Assembly (NCBI RefSeq): GCF_025822605.1
Contig: NZ_JACKTY010000031.1
Location: forward strand, 330,476 to 394,475
Source of the DNA: Mycolicibacterium komossense
GTDB taxonomy: Bacteria > Actinomycetota > Actinomycetes > Mycobacteriales > Mycobacteriaceae
Length of the DNA stretch: 64,000 nt
Reading direction: 5' to 3'
How positions within the stretch are numbered: the first letter of the stretch is position 1; each line of letters starts with the position of its first letter. Shown piece after piece: positions 9,183-16,890 of this stretch. The position numbers were made by a program, and so were the translations under genes. The notes under the pieces were generated by a model. The model was not told the origin of the DNA and searched no databases. It worked only from the letters and a program-made list of their open reading frames with translations.

Positions 9183-9827
9183 TCAGTCGAACAATGTGAG
9201 CAGCTCGGCAACGGCCACCTCCAGGTGATAGCGCAGCGCTTCCTCGGCCAAGACGAGGTCGCCGCTGGCCAACGCGTTGAGAATCTCCCGATGCTCTCGG
9301 CCGATGCGCTTCGGGTCTCTGTAGTGCTGTTGGCTACGGGCCAGAATGAGCTGCAGCTCCGAGGACATCGCCACGTACGCCCTGAGCAAGCGTGAACTAC
9401 CTCCTGCGCGAACAACTTCCCGGTGAAAGCCCAGGTCCACGGCGATGGTTTCGGCCCAGGACTCCTCACCGGTCATGGCTTCGAGCTTCTCCACCATCTT
9501 CTCGACGTCTGCCAGTGAGCCCTTGGAGCGGACCGCCAGGCGTGCCGCCTCGATCTCGAGTGCCGCCCGGAACTTGTACAGATCGGCCACGTCATCACGC
9601 GCCAATGTTGGAACGAACACTCCCCTGTTTTGTTCGTAGCGCAGCAGCCCCTCATCGGTGAGCACGCGCAGCGCACCCCGCAACGAGTAGCGCCCCACTC
9701 CGTAGCTTTCCGCGAGCGGCACTTCTTGCAGTTTGCTGCCGGGTCCGAAGTCACCAGAGAGCACCCGCTGCCGGATCGACGCCACCAAGGCGTCGACAGT
9801 CGATACCCGCCCCAACGGAGTTGACAC
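9183..9827 (-). CDS. GntR-family regulator, FadR/FCD subfamily
   Basis: The 214-residue protein has an N-terminal GntR winged helix (residues about 10-75, with SYGVGRYSLRGALRVLTDEG and a following wing) and an all-helical FCD effector domain. That domain includes FRAALEIEAARLAVR and REILNALASGD. FCD-type regulators bind short organic acids, often through a metal held by Asp/His residues. It is divergent from the acyl-CoA ligase operon at 10111 and is the obvious candidate to regulate it. The 283-base gap between them holds two copies of a near-identical 15-base element, listed separately. Confidence 0.9.
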   Translation of the reverse strand: MSTPLGRVSTVDALVASIRQRVLSGDFGPGSKLQEVPLAESYGVGRYSLRGALRVLTDEGLLRYEQNRGVFVPTLARDDVADLYKFRAALEIEAARLAVRSKGSLADVEKMVEKLEAMTGEESWAETIAVDLGFHREVVRAGGSSRLLRAYVAMSSELQLILARSQQHYRDPKRIGREHREILNALASGDLVLAEEALRYHLEVAVAELLTLFD

Positions 9828-9872
9828 TTACGGCTCCTGTCGATCGCCGATCTACAGAAGTAGACCGCGGTG

Positions 9873-9887
9873 ATTGTATCAACATCC
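9873..9887. promoter_or_regulatory. Candidate GntR operator, copy 1
   Basis: The 15-base sequence ATTGTATCAACATCC lies 46 bases upstream of the GntR start and recurs with one change at 10108-10122. The core TTG-TAT-CAA is a short dyad similar in style to FadR-subfamily operators (TTGTATACAA-like). The assignment as operator rests on repetition, symmetry and position. Confidence 0.4.
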
Positions 9888-10107
9888 GGTCGGCATGAGG
9901 TCGCCTGCCGCGTGCTCACTCACTGCGCCAAACCCCGACGACCTCACCACGCCATCGCAATCTGCCGACCAAATTCCCTTATTGTCAGCACTTCTCGCGG
10001 ATTATCTCGATTCCGACCGACGTGGCCGCCAGCAGTGGCACACCAGCATCTCCGCAGATTGCTCCATCCCACCTCTTGACTGCCCGAGTAATCCCTGTCA
10101 CATTGAT

Positions 10108-10122
10108 ATTGTGTCAACATCC
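10108..10122. promoter_or_regulatory. Candidate GntR operator, copy 2, over the acyl-CoA ligase start
   Basis: ATTGTGTCAACATCC matches copy 1 at 14 of 15 positions and spans the GTG start codon of the acyl-CoA ligase. There is no clear Shine-Dalgarno sequence before that GTG, so transcription may start at or near the start codon, where a bound repressor would block it. Part of the identity could come from both copies happening to encode Ser-Thr, so this is tentative. Confidence 0.35.
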
Positions 10123-11697
10123 AGCGCTGCGGGACGATCCGCTCTCGAAGCACCGCCCCTGCCGGACCTCCCCCGGATCACGGACTACACCGCCTATTGG
10201 GCGCGCCTCGACGCCGACCGTGAGATGCTCACCCACGCCGAAACTCGGCTCACCCGAAGCGAAGTCGAAGAACAGTCCGCCACGCTGGCACGCGCCTTCC
10301 TAGCCGCCGGAGTGCAGCGCGGAGACCGTGTGGCAGTGCTCGGCAACCCCCGGCCCGAGTTCTACGTCACCTTCCTGGCCGCTGCCCGGATCGGTGCGAT
10401 CTGGCAGGGCCTCAACCCGAAGTACACGGCCGGCGAGCTCGACCACGTGGTCGGCGATTCCCAACCGAAAGTGCTGATGGGGCTATCGGCGAATCACCGG
10501 GACACCCTGGAAGGCGTCCTCGAGCGGGTGGGTTCGGACAGCCCGGTCATCACCGCCGGCGAGTCCTGGGAGGCGTTCCTTAGCGCAGGCGAGGCGGTAT
10601 CGGCAGAAGTGCTTCGCGATGCCGAAAGTGCAGTCGACAGCACAGATCCCGCCGTTCTGGTCTACACCTCCGGCACCTCCGGCCGACCCAAGGGCGCCTT
10701 GTTGCCCCACCGCGGTCTGGTCCAGTGCTCGGTGGTCCAGGCCGACCGTTGGTACGAGGCACAGCCGCGGATGCTGTGCGACCTGCCCATCAACCACGTC
10801 GGCTGCCTGGGTGACATCAGCAGCTCCGTCGTCGTCGCCGGTGGCACCGTGCACTACATGGAGAAGTTCGACCGCTCGGGCGTCCTCGACGTCATCGCGC
10901 GAGAACGCCTCGAATACTGGTTGGCCATTCCGACGATGTTCCTTCTGGTGACCGGCACACCCGAGTGGGCGACGGCTGATCTGTCCAGCATGAAACGCGC
11001 GATCTGGGGCGGGGCGGCTGCCTCTCGTGAACTCATTCTCGAACTGCAGTCCCGGATTCCGCTGGTCTGCACGAGTTTCGGCATGACCGAGACGGTCGGC
11101 TCGATCATCTACACCGACGACGACGATGATCTCGACGCGTTGGCGAACACCGTGGGACGGCCGGACCCGCGATTTGAAATACGGATCGCGCGCACCGACG
11201 GCATACCGTGCGACACAGACGAGGAAGGCGAGATCCAGGCCCGGGGTCCGTTCCTCATGCTGGGCTACCTGAACCGACCCGAGGCGACAGCGGCGGCCAT
11301 CGACGCCGACGGCTGGTTCCACACCGGTGATGTCGGCCGGATCGACCGCGATGGGCGTATCCGGTTGGCGGGCCGGCTCAGCGACATGTTCAAGTCGGGC
11401 GGCTACAACGTCTACCCCCGGGAGATTGAACTCGCGCTGGAGGAACACCCGCAGGTCCGATCGGCGGCGGTGGTCAGCATCGCCGACGCGCTGTATTCCG
11501 AAGTCGGCGTCGGTTTCGTCATACCGCAGCCGGGCGCGGAGCTCGATACCGATGAGCTGCGTAGCTTCCTGCGGACCCGTCTGGCCAACTACAAGATCCC
11601 GAAGCGCCTCGAAGTCCGTGAAGAGTTCCCCCGCCTTGCCATCGGCAAGGTCGACAAACGCGTCCTGAAGCAGTGGGCCGCGATACTAAGCCAGTAG
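10111..11697 (+). CDS. AMP-dependent acyl-CoA synthetase/ligase
   Basis: This 528-residue adenylate-forming enzyme would activate a carboxylic acid to its CoA thioester with ATP. The P-loop-like motif VYTSGTSGRPKGALLPH is complete. TSFGMTETVGS forms the adenine-binding A5 region, GWFHTGDVGRID the A7 region, and the hinge and C-terminal lysine motifs (SGGYNVYPREIE, then FPRLAIGKVDKRVL) are present. The frame is open further upstream, but that extension shows no family similarity, so I start at GTG 10111 where similarity begins soon after. No strong ribosome site precedes it. It heads the operon that continues with a crotonase 7 bases downstream. The acid it activates is unknown; the neighbours suggest a small polar or halogenated acid. 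Confidence 0.88.
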   Translation: MSTSSAAGRSALEAPPLPDLPRITDYTAYWARLDADREMLTHAETRLTRSEVEEQSATLARAFLAAGVQRGDRVAVLGNPRPEFYVTFLAAARIGAIWQGLNPKYTAGELDHVVGDSQPKVLMGLSANHRDTLEGVLERVGSDSPVITAGESWEAFLSAGEAVSAEVLRDAESAVDSTDPAVLVYTSGTSGRPKGALLPHRGLVQCSVVQADRWYEAQPRMLCDLPINHVGCLGDISSSVVVAGGTVHYMEKFDRSGVLDVIARERLEYWLAIPTMFLLVTGTPEWATADLSSMKRAIWGGAAASRELILELQSRIPLVCTSFGMTETVGSIIYTDDDDDLDALANTVGRPDPRFEIRIARTDGIPCDTDEEGEIQARGPFLMLGYLNRPEATAAAIDADGWFHTGDVGRIDRDGRIRLAGRLSDMFKSGGYNVYPREIELALEEHPQVRSAAVVSIADALYSEVGVGFVIPQPGAELDTDELRSFLRTRLANYKIPKRLEVREEFPRLAIGKVDKRVLKQWAAILSQ

Positions 11698-11704
11698 GAG
11701 ATTC

Positions 11705-12478
11705 ATGACTCAACTACCCATCGAACCGGAACTCGTCGTCACCACCGCACTTGACGACACCGTGGTCGTCCTGCGGCTCAACCGTCCGCACCGGCTCAAC
11801 GCACTCAACGAAAGCCTCGTCACCGCGCTGGAAACCGCCCTGGCCGAGGCAGTTCGAGAGGGCCGGCGGGCGGTGATCCTCACCGGCACCGGGCGTGCCT
11901 TCTGCGCGGGATTCGACCTCAAAGAAGTCCGCGACGACGGCGGCCGGCGCCAGATCGACGCCCAGCAACGCCTCGCCGAGGCCCTGACCTCCCTGCCGAT
12001 ACCCGTGATCGCCGCCATCAACGGACTTGCTGTCGGAGCCGGCTGCGAGATCGCCCTGGCCTGCGACTTCCTGCTGGCCGGCAGCGACGCCGAATTCAGC
12101 CTGCCTGAGGTCCTCATCGGCACCGGAATGGGCGGTGGCACCTCGTTCCTGTTGGCGCGCACCGTGGGACGGGTCAAGGCCTCGGACTTCGTACTCCTCG
12201 GCGAACAGATCACCGCCGCCGAAGCCGACGCGATCGGTCTCGTCAGCCGCGTCGTCGAACCCGACCACCTCGAGGCCGCCGCCCAAGAACTCGCCTCCAA
12301 ACTTGCCTCCCGCCCGCCGCACGCGATCGCCACCGTGAAGAAGGCACTGTTCCGCGGGCTCAATCAAACGTTCACCGAGTCACTGGACGCCGAGCTAACG
12401 GAAATCCGTGCCGCACACTTCCATCCCGAATCCGTCGCCCTCATGGAATCCTTCCGGCACCGCAGCACCCGCACCTGA
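11705..12478 (+). CDS. Enoyl-CoA hydratase/isomerase (crotonase) family protein
   Basis: The 257-residue crotonase has the N-terminal LRLNRPHRLNAL strand, the oxyanion-hole segments FCAGFDLKE and INGLAVGAGCEIALACD, and a glutamate in LPEVLIGTGMGGG at the usual second catalytic position. Both glutamates expected of a hydratase (in GAGCE and LPEV) are present, so hydration of an enoyl-CoA is likely. A crotonase can also eliminate or hydrolyse halogen from a haloacyl-CoA. A clear AGGAG ribosome site precedes the ATG, and it lies 7 bases after the ligase. It presumably acts on the ligase product. Confidence 0.88.
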   Translation: MTQLPIEPELVVTTALDDTVVVLRLNRPHRLNALNESLVTALETALAEAVREGRRAVILTGTGRAFCAGFDLKEVRDDGGRRQIDAQQRLAEALTSLPIPVIAAINGLAVGAGCEIALACDFLLAGSDAEFSLPEVLIGTGMGGGTSFLLARTVGRVKASDFVLLGEQITAAEADAIGLVSRVVEPDHLEAAAQELASKLASRPPHAIATVKKALFRGLNQTFTESLDAELTEIRAAHFHPESVALMESFRHRSTRT

Positions 12479-12513
12479 CCTCAGAATCCCCACCACCCGA
12501 CAGGAGCATAACC

Positions 12514-13206
12514 ATGGCAGACCGCTGGCTGACCTTCGACTGCTACGGCACCATCATCGACTGGCGAACCGGAATGACCGAGGCGCTGGACAGCGTCGCG
12601 CCCGGCAGATCGGTGGAGCTGATCGACGCCTACTACCGTTGTGAACCTGAAGTCGAAGCCGAACCACCGTTTCGCAACTACCGCGCCATCCTGACCGAAG
12701 GATTGCGCCGTACCGCGGAGAAGTCCGGAATCAGACTGAGGGACAACAGGTTCAGCATCCTGGCCGATACCCTGCCGAGTTGGCCGGCCTTCGCAGATAG
12801 TCTGCCGGCGCTTCAGCAGTTGCGCGACGCTGGGTACAAGCTCGGCATCCTGACCAACACCGACGCGGACCTGTTCGCCGGCACTGTGGCTGGGCCACTG
12901 CCCTTTACCTTCGACGAGGTGATCACCGCCGAGGAAGTGCAGAGCTACAAGCCGGGTGACGGCATGTTCGACGAGTTCCTCACCCGGCACGATCCCGCGC
13001 CCGCCAACTGGATTCACATCGGCAACAGCGTGTGGCATGACTGCGAGCCCGCCCACCGACGAGGATTCCGCACCGTTTTCGTGCACCGATCGGACAACGC
13101 CGAGAGCAACGAGTGGATCCACCTGAGCAGCGGCGAACAGAACAGCGTCACCGCCACCATCGCCGATCTGGCCTCCCTTCCGGCCACGGTGCAGGAGCTG
13201 GCGTAG
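12514..13206 (+). CDS. HAD-superfamily hydrolase of the haloacid dehalogenase (type II) kind
   Basis: The 230-residue protein begins TFDCYGTIIDW, giving motif I as Asp9-x-Tyr11-x-Thr13. Phosphatases of this superfamily have a second Asp where Tyr stands here; Asp-x-Tyr-Gly-Thr is characteristic of L-2-haloacid dehalogenases. Motif II is ILTNTD, motif III the lysine in SYKPGDG, and motif IV reads HIGNSVWHD, with Asn in place of the first metal-binding Asp. These changes favour metal-free hydrolytic chemistry through an Asp ester, as in dehalogenases. Family names are often over-applied, and the substrate is not proven. A strong CAGGAG site precedes the ATG. It sits between the crotonase and the ABC importer in one operon. 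Confidence 0.8.
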   Translation: MADRWLTFDCYGTIIDWRTGMTEALDSVAPGRSVELIDAYYRCEPEVEAEPPFRNYRAILTEGLRRTAEKSGIRLRDNRFSILADTLPSWPAFADSLPALQQLRDAGYKLGILTNTDADLFAGTVAGPLPFTFDEVITAEEVQSYKPGDGMFDEFLTRHDPAPANWIHIGNSVWHDCEPAHRRGFRTVFVHRSDNAESNEWIHLSSGEQNSVTATIADLASLPATVQELA

Positions 13207-13208
13207 CC

Positions 13209-14033
13209 ATGCCCATTCCCCCACTCGTCACTGGGCCCCAACGATCGAATGTGAGCCAGATGTCCAGTCCCAGCCCAGAGTCTCGGCCGGCTATCCTGCT
13301 CGATGCGGTTGAGAAGCGCTTCGGGGATCACACCGTTCTCGACAATGTATCCCTCACCGTCGGTGGGGGCCAGGTGGTCGCGCTCATCGGGCCCAGCGGC
13401 GCCGGCAAGAGCACACTGTTGCGCTGTATCAACCTGCTGGAGCGGCCGAGCGCGGGCACCATCATGGTCGACGGCGTGACAATTCACGTCGAGCATGTGA
13501 TCAAGGCAAAAGAGCTGGCCGCGTTGCGGTCCCGCGTCGGAATGGTGTTCCAGTCCTTCAACTTGTTCCCGCACATGACGGTGCTCCGCAACGTCGCACT
13601 CCCCCAGCAGCGGGTACTGGGCCGAAGCCGGGCCGAAGCCGAAGAACGGGCCAACGTGCTACTCAAGCGGGTCGGTCTAGGCGACAAGGCGCGCCAGTAT
13701 CCGGGACGGTGCTCGGGTGGCCAGCAGCAACGGATCGCGATCGCCCGCGCGCTGGCCCTGGACCCCAAGGTGATGCTGTTCGACGAACCGACCTCCGCGC
13801 TGGACCCCGAGGTCGGCCTCGAAGTGCTCTGCGTCATGCGGGAACTCGCCGACGACGGCATGACGATGGTCGTGGTGACCCACGAGATGCAGTTCGCCCG
13901 CGATGTCAGCGATCACTTGGTGGTGATGGCCGAGGGCGCCGTTCTCGAAGAGGGCGACCCGCACGAGATCTTCGCGGCTCCGACCCGTCCCCGCACCCGC
14001 GAGTTCCTCCGAGCGGTCCTGGACCGAAGATGA
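13209..14033 (+). CDS. Amino-acid-type ABC transporter ATP-binding protein (GlnQ-like)
   Basis: This ATPase of the polar amino-acid uptake family has Walker A GPSGAGKST, a Q-loop (GMVFQSFNLFPHMTVL), signature CSGGQQQR, Walker B VMLFDEPTSALD and the switch His in VVTHEMQF. ATG 13209 lies 2 bases after the previous stop with AGGAG suitably upstream; GTG 13251 and ATG 13260 are alternatives, because the first 30 or so residues lie outside the conserved fold. It would energise the two permeases that follow at the inner face of the membrane. Confidence 0.92.
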   Translation: MPIPPLVTGPQRSNVSQMSSPSPESRPAILLDAVEKRFGDHTVLDNVSLTVGGGQVVALIGPSGAGKSTLLRCINLLERPSAGTIMVDGVTIHVEHVIKAKELAALRSRVGMVFQSFNLFPHMTVLRNVALPQQRVLGRSRAEAEERANVLLKRVGLGDKARQYPGRCSGGQQQRIAIARALALDPKVMLFDEPTSALDPEVGLEVLCVMRELADDGMTMVVVTHEMQFARDVSDHLVVMAEGAVLEEGDPHEIFAAPTRPRTREFLRAVLDRR

Positions 14034-14680
14034 GCATCGACACCTGGTTGATCGTCGGGCACGGCATCATCGCGACGCTGCAACTGACGGTGGTGGGTTT
14101 CGCGATCGGCGCCGTTCTGGGGCTCCCCCTGATGGTGATGCGAGGGGCCCAGATCTGGATCCTGCGTTTCATCGCACGCGCCTTCATCGAGATCACCCGC
14201 GGTGTCCCCCTCATCATCTGGCTGTTCCTGATCTACAACGGACCCACCCAGTTCAACCCCGCACTCGGCTCGGTGTTCACCTCGTGGCGCTCCGCGGTGC
14301 TGGCAATCGGCCTGGTGTCAGCGGCCTACATGGCCGAGATCTACCGCGGCGCGCTGCGAGCCGTCAGCGCGGGCCAGTTCGAGGCGAGTCGTGCGCTCGG
14401 CATGTCCCAAATCGACACCGCCACAAGGATCGTGGGACCGCAGATGATCCGAGTGGCCATCCCGGCGTCCGCGTCGTATGCCATCGGTCTACTCAAGGAT
14501 TCCTCGCTCGCGTCCACCATCGGGGTCTTCGAGATCACCTATTACGCCACCACTGCCTCCAGTAACACCAGCTTCGTGATGCCGTTTTTCGTCGCCGGCG
14601 TCTACTACGTCGCCCTGACCTTCCCGTCGGCCTGGGCGGCCCGGCGGCTCGAGTCCCGGATGATGGAAAGGGTGGCGTGA
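14030..14680 (+). CDS. Amino-acid-type ABC transporter permease (HisM/GlnP family)
   Basis: The 216-residue membrane protein has a first helix near residues 8-36, the conserved EITRGVPLIIWLF segment, and the EAA coupling loop EASRALGMSQIDTATRIVGPQ that contacts the ATPase. Its ATG overlaps the ATPase stop codon by four bases (ATGA), a sign of translational coupling. It pairs with the following permease as a heterodimer. Uptake of a polar amino acid, amine or small organic acid is typical of this family. Confidence 0.9.
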   Translation: MSIDTWLIVGHGIIATLQLTVVGFAIGAVLGLPLMVMRGAQIWILRFIARAFIEITRGVPLIIWLFLIYNGPTQFNPALGSVFTSWRSAVLAIGLVSAAYMAEIYRGALRAVSAGQFEASRALGMSQIDTATRIVGPQMIRVAIPASASYAIGLLKDSSLASTIGVFEITYYATTASSNTSFVMPFFVAGVYYVALTFPSAWAARRLESRMMERVA

Positions 14681-15330
14681 TGAGCGGCATCTGGAACGAC
14701 TGGCTGACCCACCACGACCAGCTACTCGATGGCCTTTGGACCAGCTTGCGTTTGACGTTCATGTCATTGTTACTGGGCCTGCCGGCCGGTCTGCTGTTGG
14801 CGGTCGGTACCTCCTCACCGCGGCGCGCGCTGCGCTCAACAGTGATCGTTCTCGTCGAGATCGGCCGCGGCACGCCAGCACTGGTGCTGCTGCAGATCAT
14901 CTACAACGGCATACCGGTGACGCTCACCGCCTTCATCTGTGCCTTCATCGCTCTGGCCCTGACCACCGCCGCCTACACCAGTGAGATCCTGCGCGCCGGT
15001 CTGCAGGCCGTCCCTCGCGGGGAGATCGAAGCCGGCCGCGCGCTCGGCATGAGCAGCGTCGACGTCTTGCGGGACGTGGTGATTCCACAGGGGATCCGGA
15101 TCGCGCTGCCCCCGTTGCTCGGTTTCTGCATCCTGATGTTCCAAGCCACCTCGCTCGCTTTCGTCATCGCTGTACCCGAGCTGACATCTCAGGCGAAATC
15201 CATCGCCAACAACACCTTTCACTACTTCAACCTGTTCATCATCGCGGGCTTGCTCTACGCCGTCATCACCATCTCGGCCAGTTTCGCCACCGAGCAACTC
15301 GAGAAGCGGCTGCACCGCCAGCAGGCGTGA
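14680..15330 (+). CDS. Amino-acid-type ABC transporter permease, second subunit
   Basis: The 216-residue protein has the same architecture as the preceding permease, including EIGRGTPALVLLQIIYNG and the coupling loop IEAGRALGMSSVDVLRDVVIP. The ATG at 14680 shares one base with the preceding stop (TGATG); a GTG three bases earlier is possible. The two permeases are divergent enough to be non-identical halves of a heterodimeric channel rather than a recent duplication. Confidence 0.9.
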   Translation: MSGIWNDWLTHHDQLLDGLWTSLRLTFMSLLLGLPAGLLLAVGTSSPRRALRSTVIVLVEIGRGTPALVLLQIIYNGIPVTLTAFICAFIALALTTAAYTSEILRAGLQAVPRGEIEAGRALGMSSVDVLRDVVIPQGIRIALPPLLGFCILMFQATSLAFVIAVPELTSQAKSIANNTFHYFNLFIIAGLLYAVITISASFATEQLEKRLHRQQA

Positions 15331-15361
15331 CAGACAACCCCATTCACGAAAGGCACCCGAC

Positions 15362-16210
15362 ATGCGCACCTCACTCATCGGCGCAGCAGCGACCCTCGCC
15401 CTCACCGCCGCTCTCACCGCGTGCGGCTCGAACTCCGGTGACGCCCAGCCAGCCTCCGACTGCACCCCGGCTCATCCCGGACTGCGAACCGTGGCACCCG
15501 GCACGTTGACCGCCGCCACCTACAACTTCCCGCCATTCCTCGCCGTCGAAGGAACCTCGGTGGCCGGCATCGAAGGCGAGATTCTGCGCAATATCGCCGA
15601 GATGGAGTGCCTCACGCTGACATCGCAGCCATTGGACACGGCTTCGGTCATCCCGGCCACACAGAACGGCCGCGCCGACATCTCTGCTGGGGACTGGTAC
15701 TGCACGTCCGCACGGGCGGAGGTGTTGTCCCTGGCCGGCCCGGTCTTCAGCGATCAGATCGTCATCGTCTCCACCGACGGCGCCACTACTTTCATTGCGC
15801 TGCAGGGAAAGTCGATCGGTACCGTTGACGGCTACATGTGGAACGCAGAGCTCCAACAGATATTCGGACCGAGTCTGCGCGTGTATCCAAATCCGACAGC
15901 CGTGTACAACGATCTGGAATCGGGCCGACTGGACTCCGCGATCGATTCCATCGGCACCGCATCGTTCGCCAAGAAGCAGAAGGGCGCGACCTGGAGCATC
16001 GAGCGGCCCGCACCGGATCCGCGGGTGGCCTCCAGCGAAGTCCCCGGACAGGTGTGTTTCCCGATGTCGAAGAACAACCCTGAGCTGTTCACCGCTGTCT
16101 CTGACGACATCGTTACCCTTCGGAACAACGGCACCATCGCAAAGATACTGCAGGACAATGGTCTTGAATCCTCGGCGGCCGATCCTGGGCCCCTTCGACT
16201 CATCGGCTGA
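15362..16210 (+). CDS. Extracellular solute-binding lipoprotein, family 3
   Basis: The 282-residue protein starts with a lipoprotein signal peptide whose lipobox is LTAC, with Cys at residue 21, so it should be lipid-anchored outside the membrane. The mature part has the family 3 fold, with YNFPPFLA near the start and GRADISAGDWYCTSARAEV in the second lobe. Several cysteines beyond the lipobox (in MECLTL, DWYCTS and GQVCFPM, plus one near residue 38) could form disulfides. It supplies the ligand to the ATPase and permeases just upstream; a GAAAGG site precedes the ATG. The ligand is unknown. Confidence 0.9.
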   Translation: MRTSLIGAAATLALTAALTACGSNSGDAQPASDCTPAHPGLRTVAPGTLTAATYNFPPFLAVEGTSVAGIEGEILRNIAEMECLTLTSQPLDTASVIPATQNGRADISAGDWYCTSARAEVLSLAGPVFSDQIVIVSTDGATTFIALQGKSIGTVDGYMWNAELQQIFGPSLRVYPNPTAVYNDLESGRLDSAIDSIGTASFAKKQKGATWSIERPAPDPRVASSEVPGQVCFPMSKNNPELFTAVSDDIVTLRNNGTIAKILQDNGLESSAADPGPLRLIG

Positions 16211-16238
16211 CTGACAACCCACGGAAAGGCTGACCATC

Positions 16239-16616
16239 GTGTCATCGAACACCGCAGAACTGCATCGCACCGTCGGCGCGGCCGATACCGCCGCTGCCTG
16301 GGGACCTGACTTCCCGGCCGCGGCCTCGACACCCTTCGTGCTGTCACTGGCCGAACTGGTGTGCCACGGCATGCTTGCCGATGGCCTGGCTGATGACGAG
16401 ATCACCGTGGGCGCGGGAGTCGAACTCACCCACGACCGCCCTTCCCCGGTAGGTGCGACGCTCACCGCGCGGGCGACATTGCAGGATCGGCAAGGCAGGA
16501 AAGCGTTCTTCACCGTCGAGGTCACTGACGACAATGGCCAGCCAGTCGCCCACGTCAAACACACCCGAGCCGTGCTCAAGCGCTCGGTCATCGAGTCCGC
16601 ACTCGCGACGGGCTGA
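16239..16616 (+). CDS. FlK-like hotdog-fold acyl-CoA thioesterase
   Basis: The 125-residue single-domain protein has the hotdog fold of the fluoroacetyl-CoA thioesterase family. Thr31 in STPF, Glu39 in LAELV and His65 in ELTHDRP fall at the same spacing (8 and 26 residues) as the Thr42/Glu50/His76 triad known for FlK. GTG 16239 follows a GGAAAGG site and lies 28 bases after the binding-protein gene, so it is probably the last gene of the operon. FlK itself protects cells by hydrolysing fluoroacetyl-CoA. Many actinobacterial relatives have other or unknown substrates, so only CoA-thioester hydrolysis is claimed with confidence. Confidence 0.8.
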   Translation: MSSNTAELHRTVGAADTAAAWGPDFPAAASTPFVLSLAELVCHGMLADGLADDEITVGAGVELTHDRPSPVGATLTARATLQDRQGRKAFFTVEVTDDNGQPVAHVKHTRAVLKRSVIESALATG

Positions 16617-16890
16617 GGCGGCCGAACATGCCACCGGCTGTGGTGCCGGCCTTGTCGAAGACCAGCGCAAAGCTTGAGGAGGTGAGTATCGTTGCAGCGA
16701 AGTCGATTCGCCGTAGCGAAGGCCGATGGACGGTGCGCTCGCGTAGCTGTTGTCCGACGGGGGCTGGCCCGTACCCGAATCGCCGGCAGGATTCCCTTGC
16801 GGCGATTGTGTCGGTGAGACCGCTACCCAAAGACATCTTGTCTTCCACGCCCGGGCGGTCTCGACGCCAGTACCCGCCCTCTTGGATCGG
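16617..16890. other. Convergent intergenic region
   Basis: This 274-base gap lies between the ends of the thioesterase gene and the SDR gene. No frame gave convincing similarity. A minus-strand frame with SCRRFGYGPAP looks faintly like a nitroreductase start but does not continue as one. I call no gene and no clear terminator hairpin here. Confidence 0.4.

Noticed and set aside
9874..10110. In-frame N-terminal extension of the acyl-CoA ligase
   Set aside because: It has no similarity to the family, no ribosome site, and occupies the divergent promoter region.
16588..16848. Minus-strand frame with a nitroreductase-like start
   Set aside because: Only about a dozen residues resemble a nitroreductase start. 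No second motif follows in any frame.
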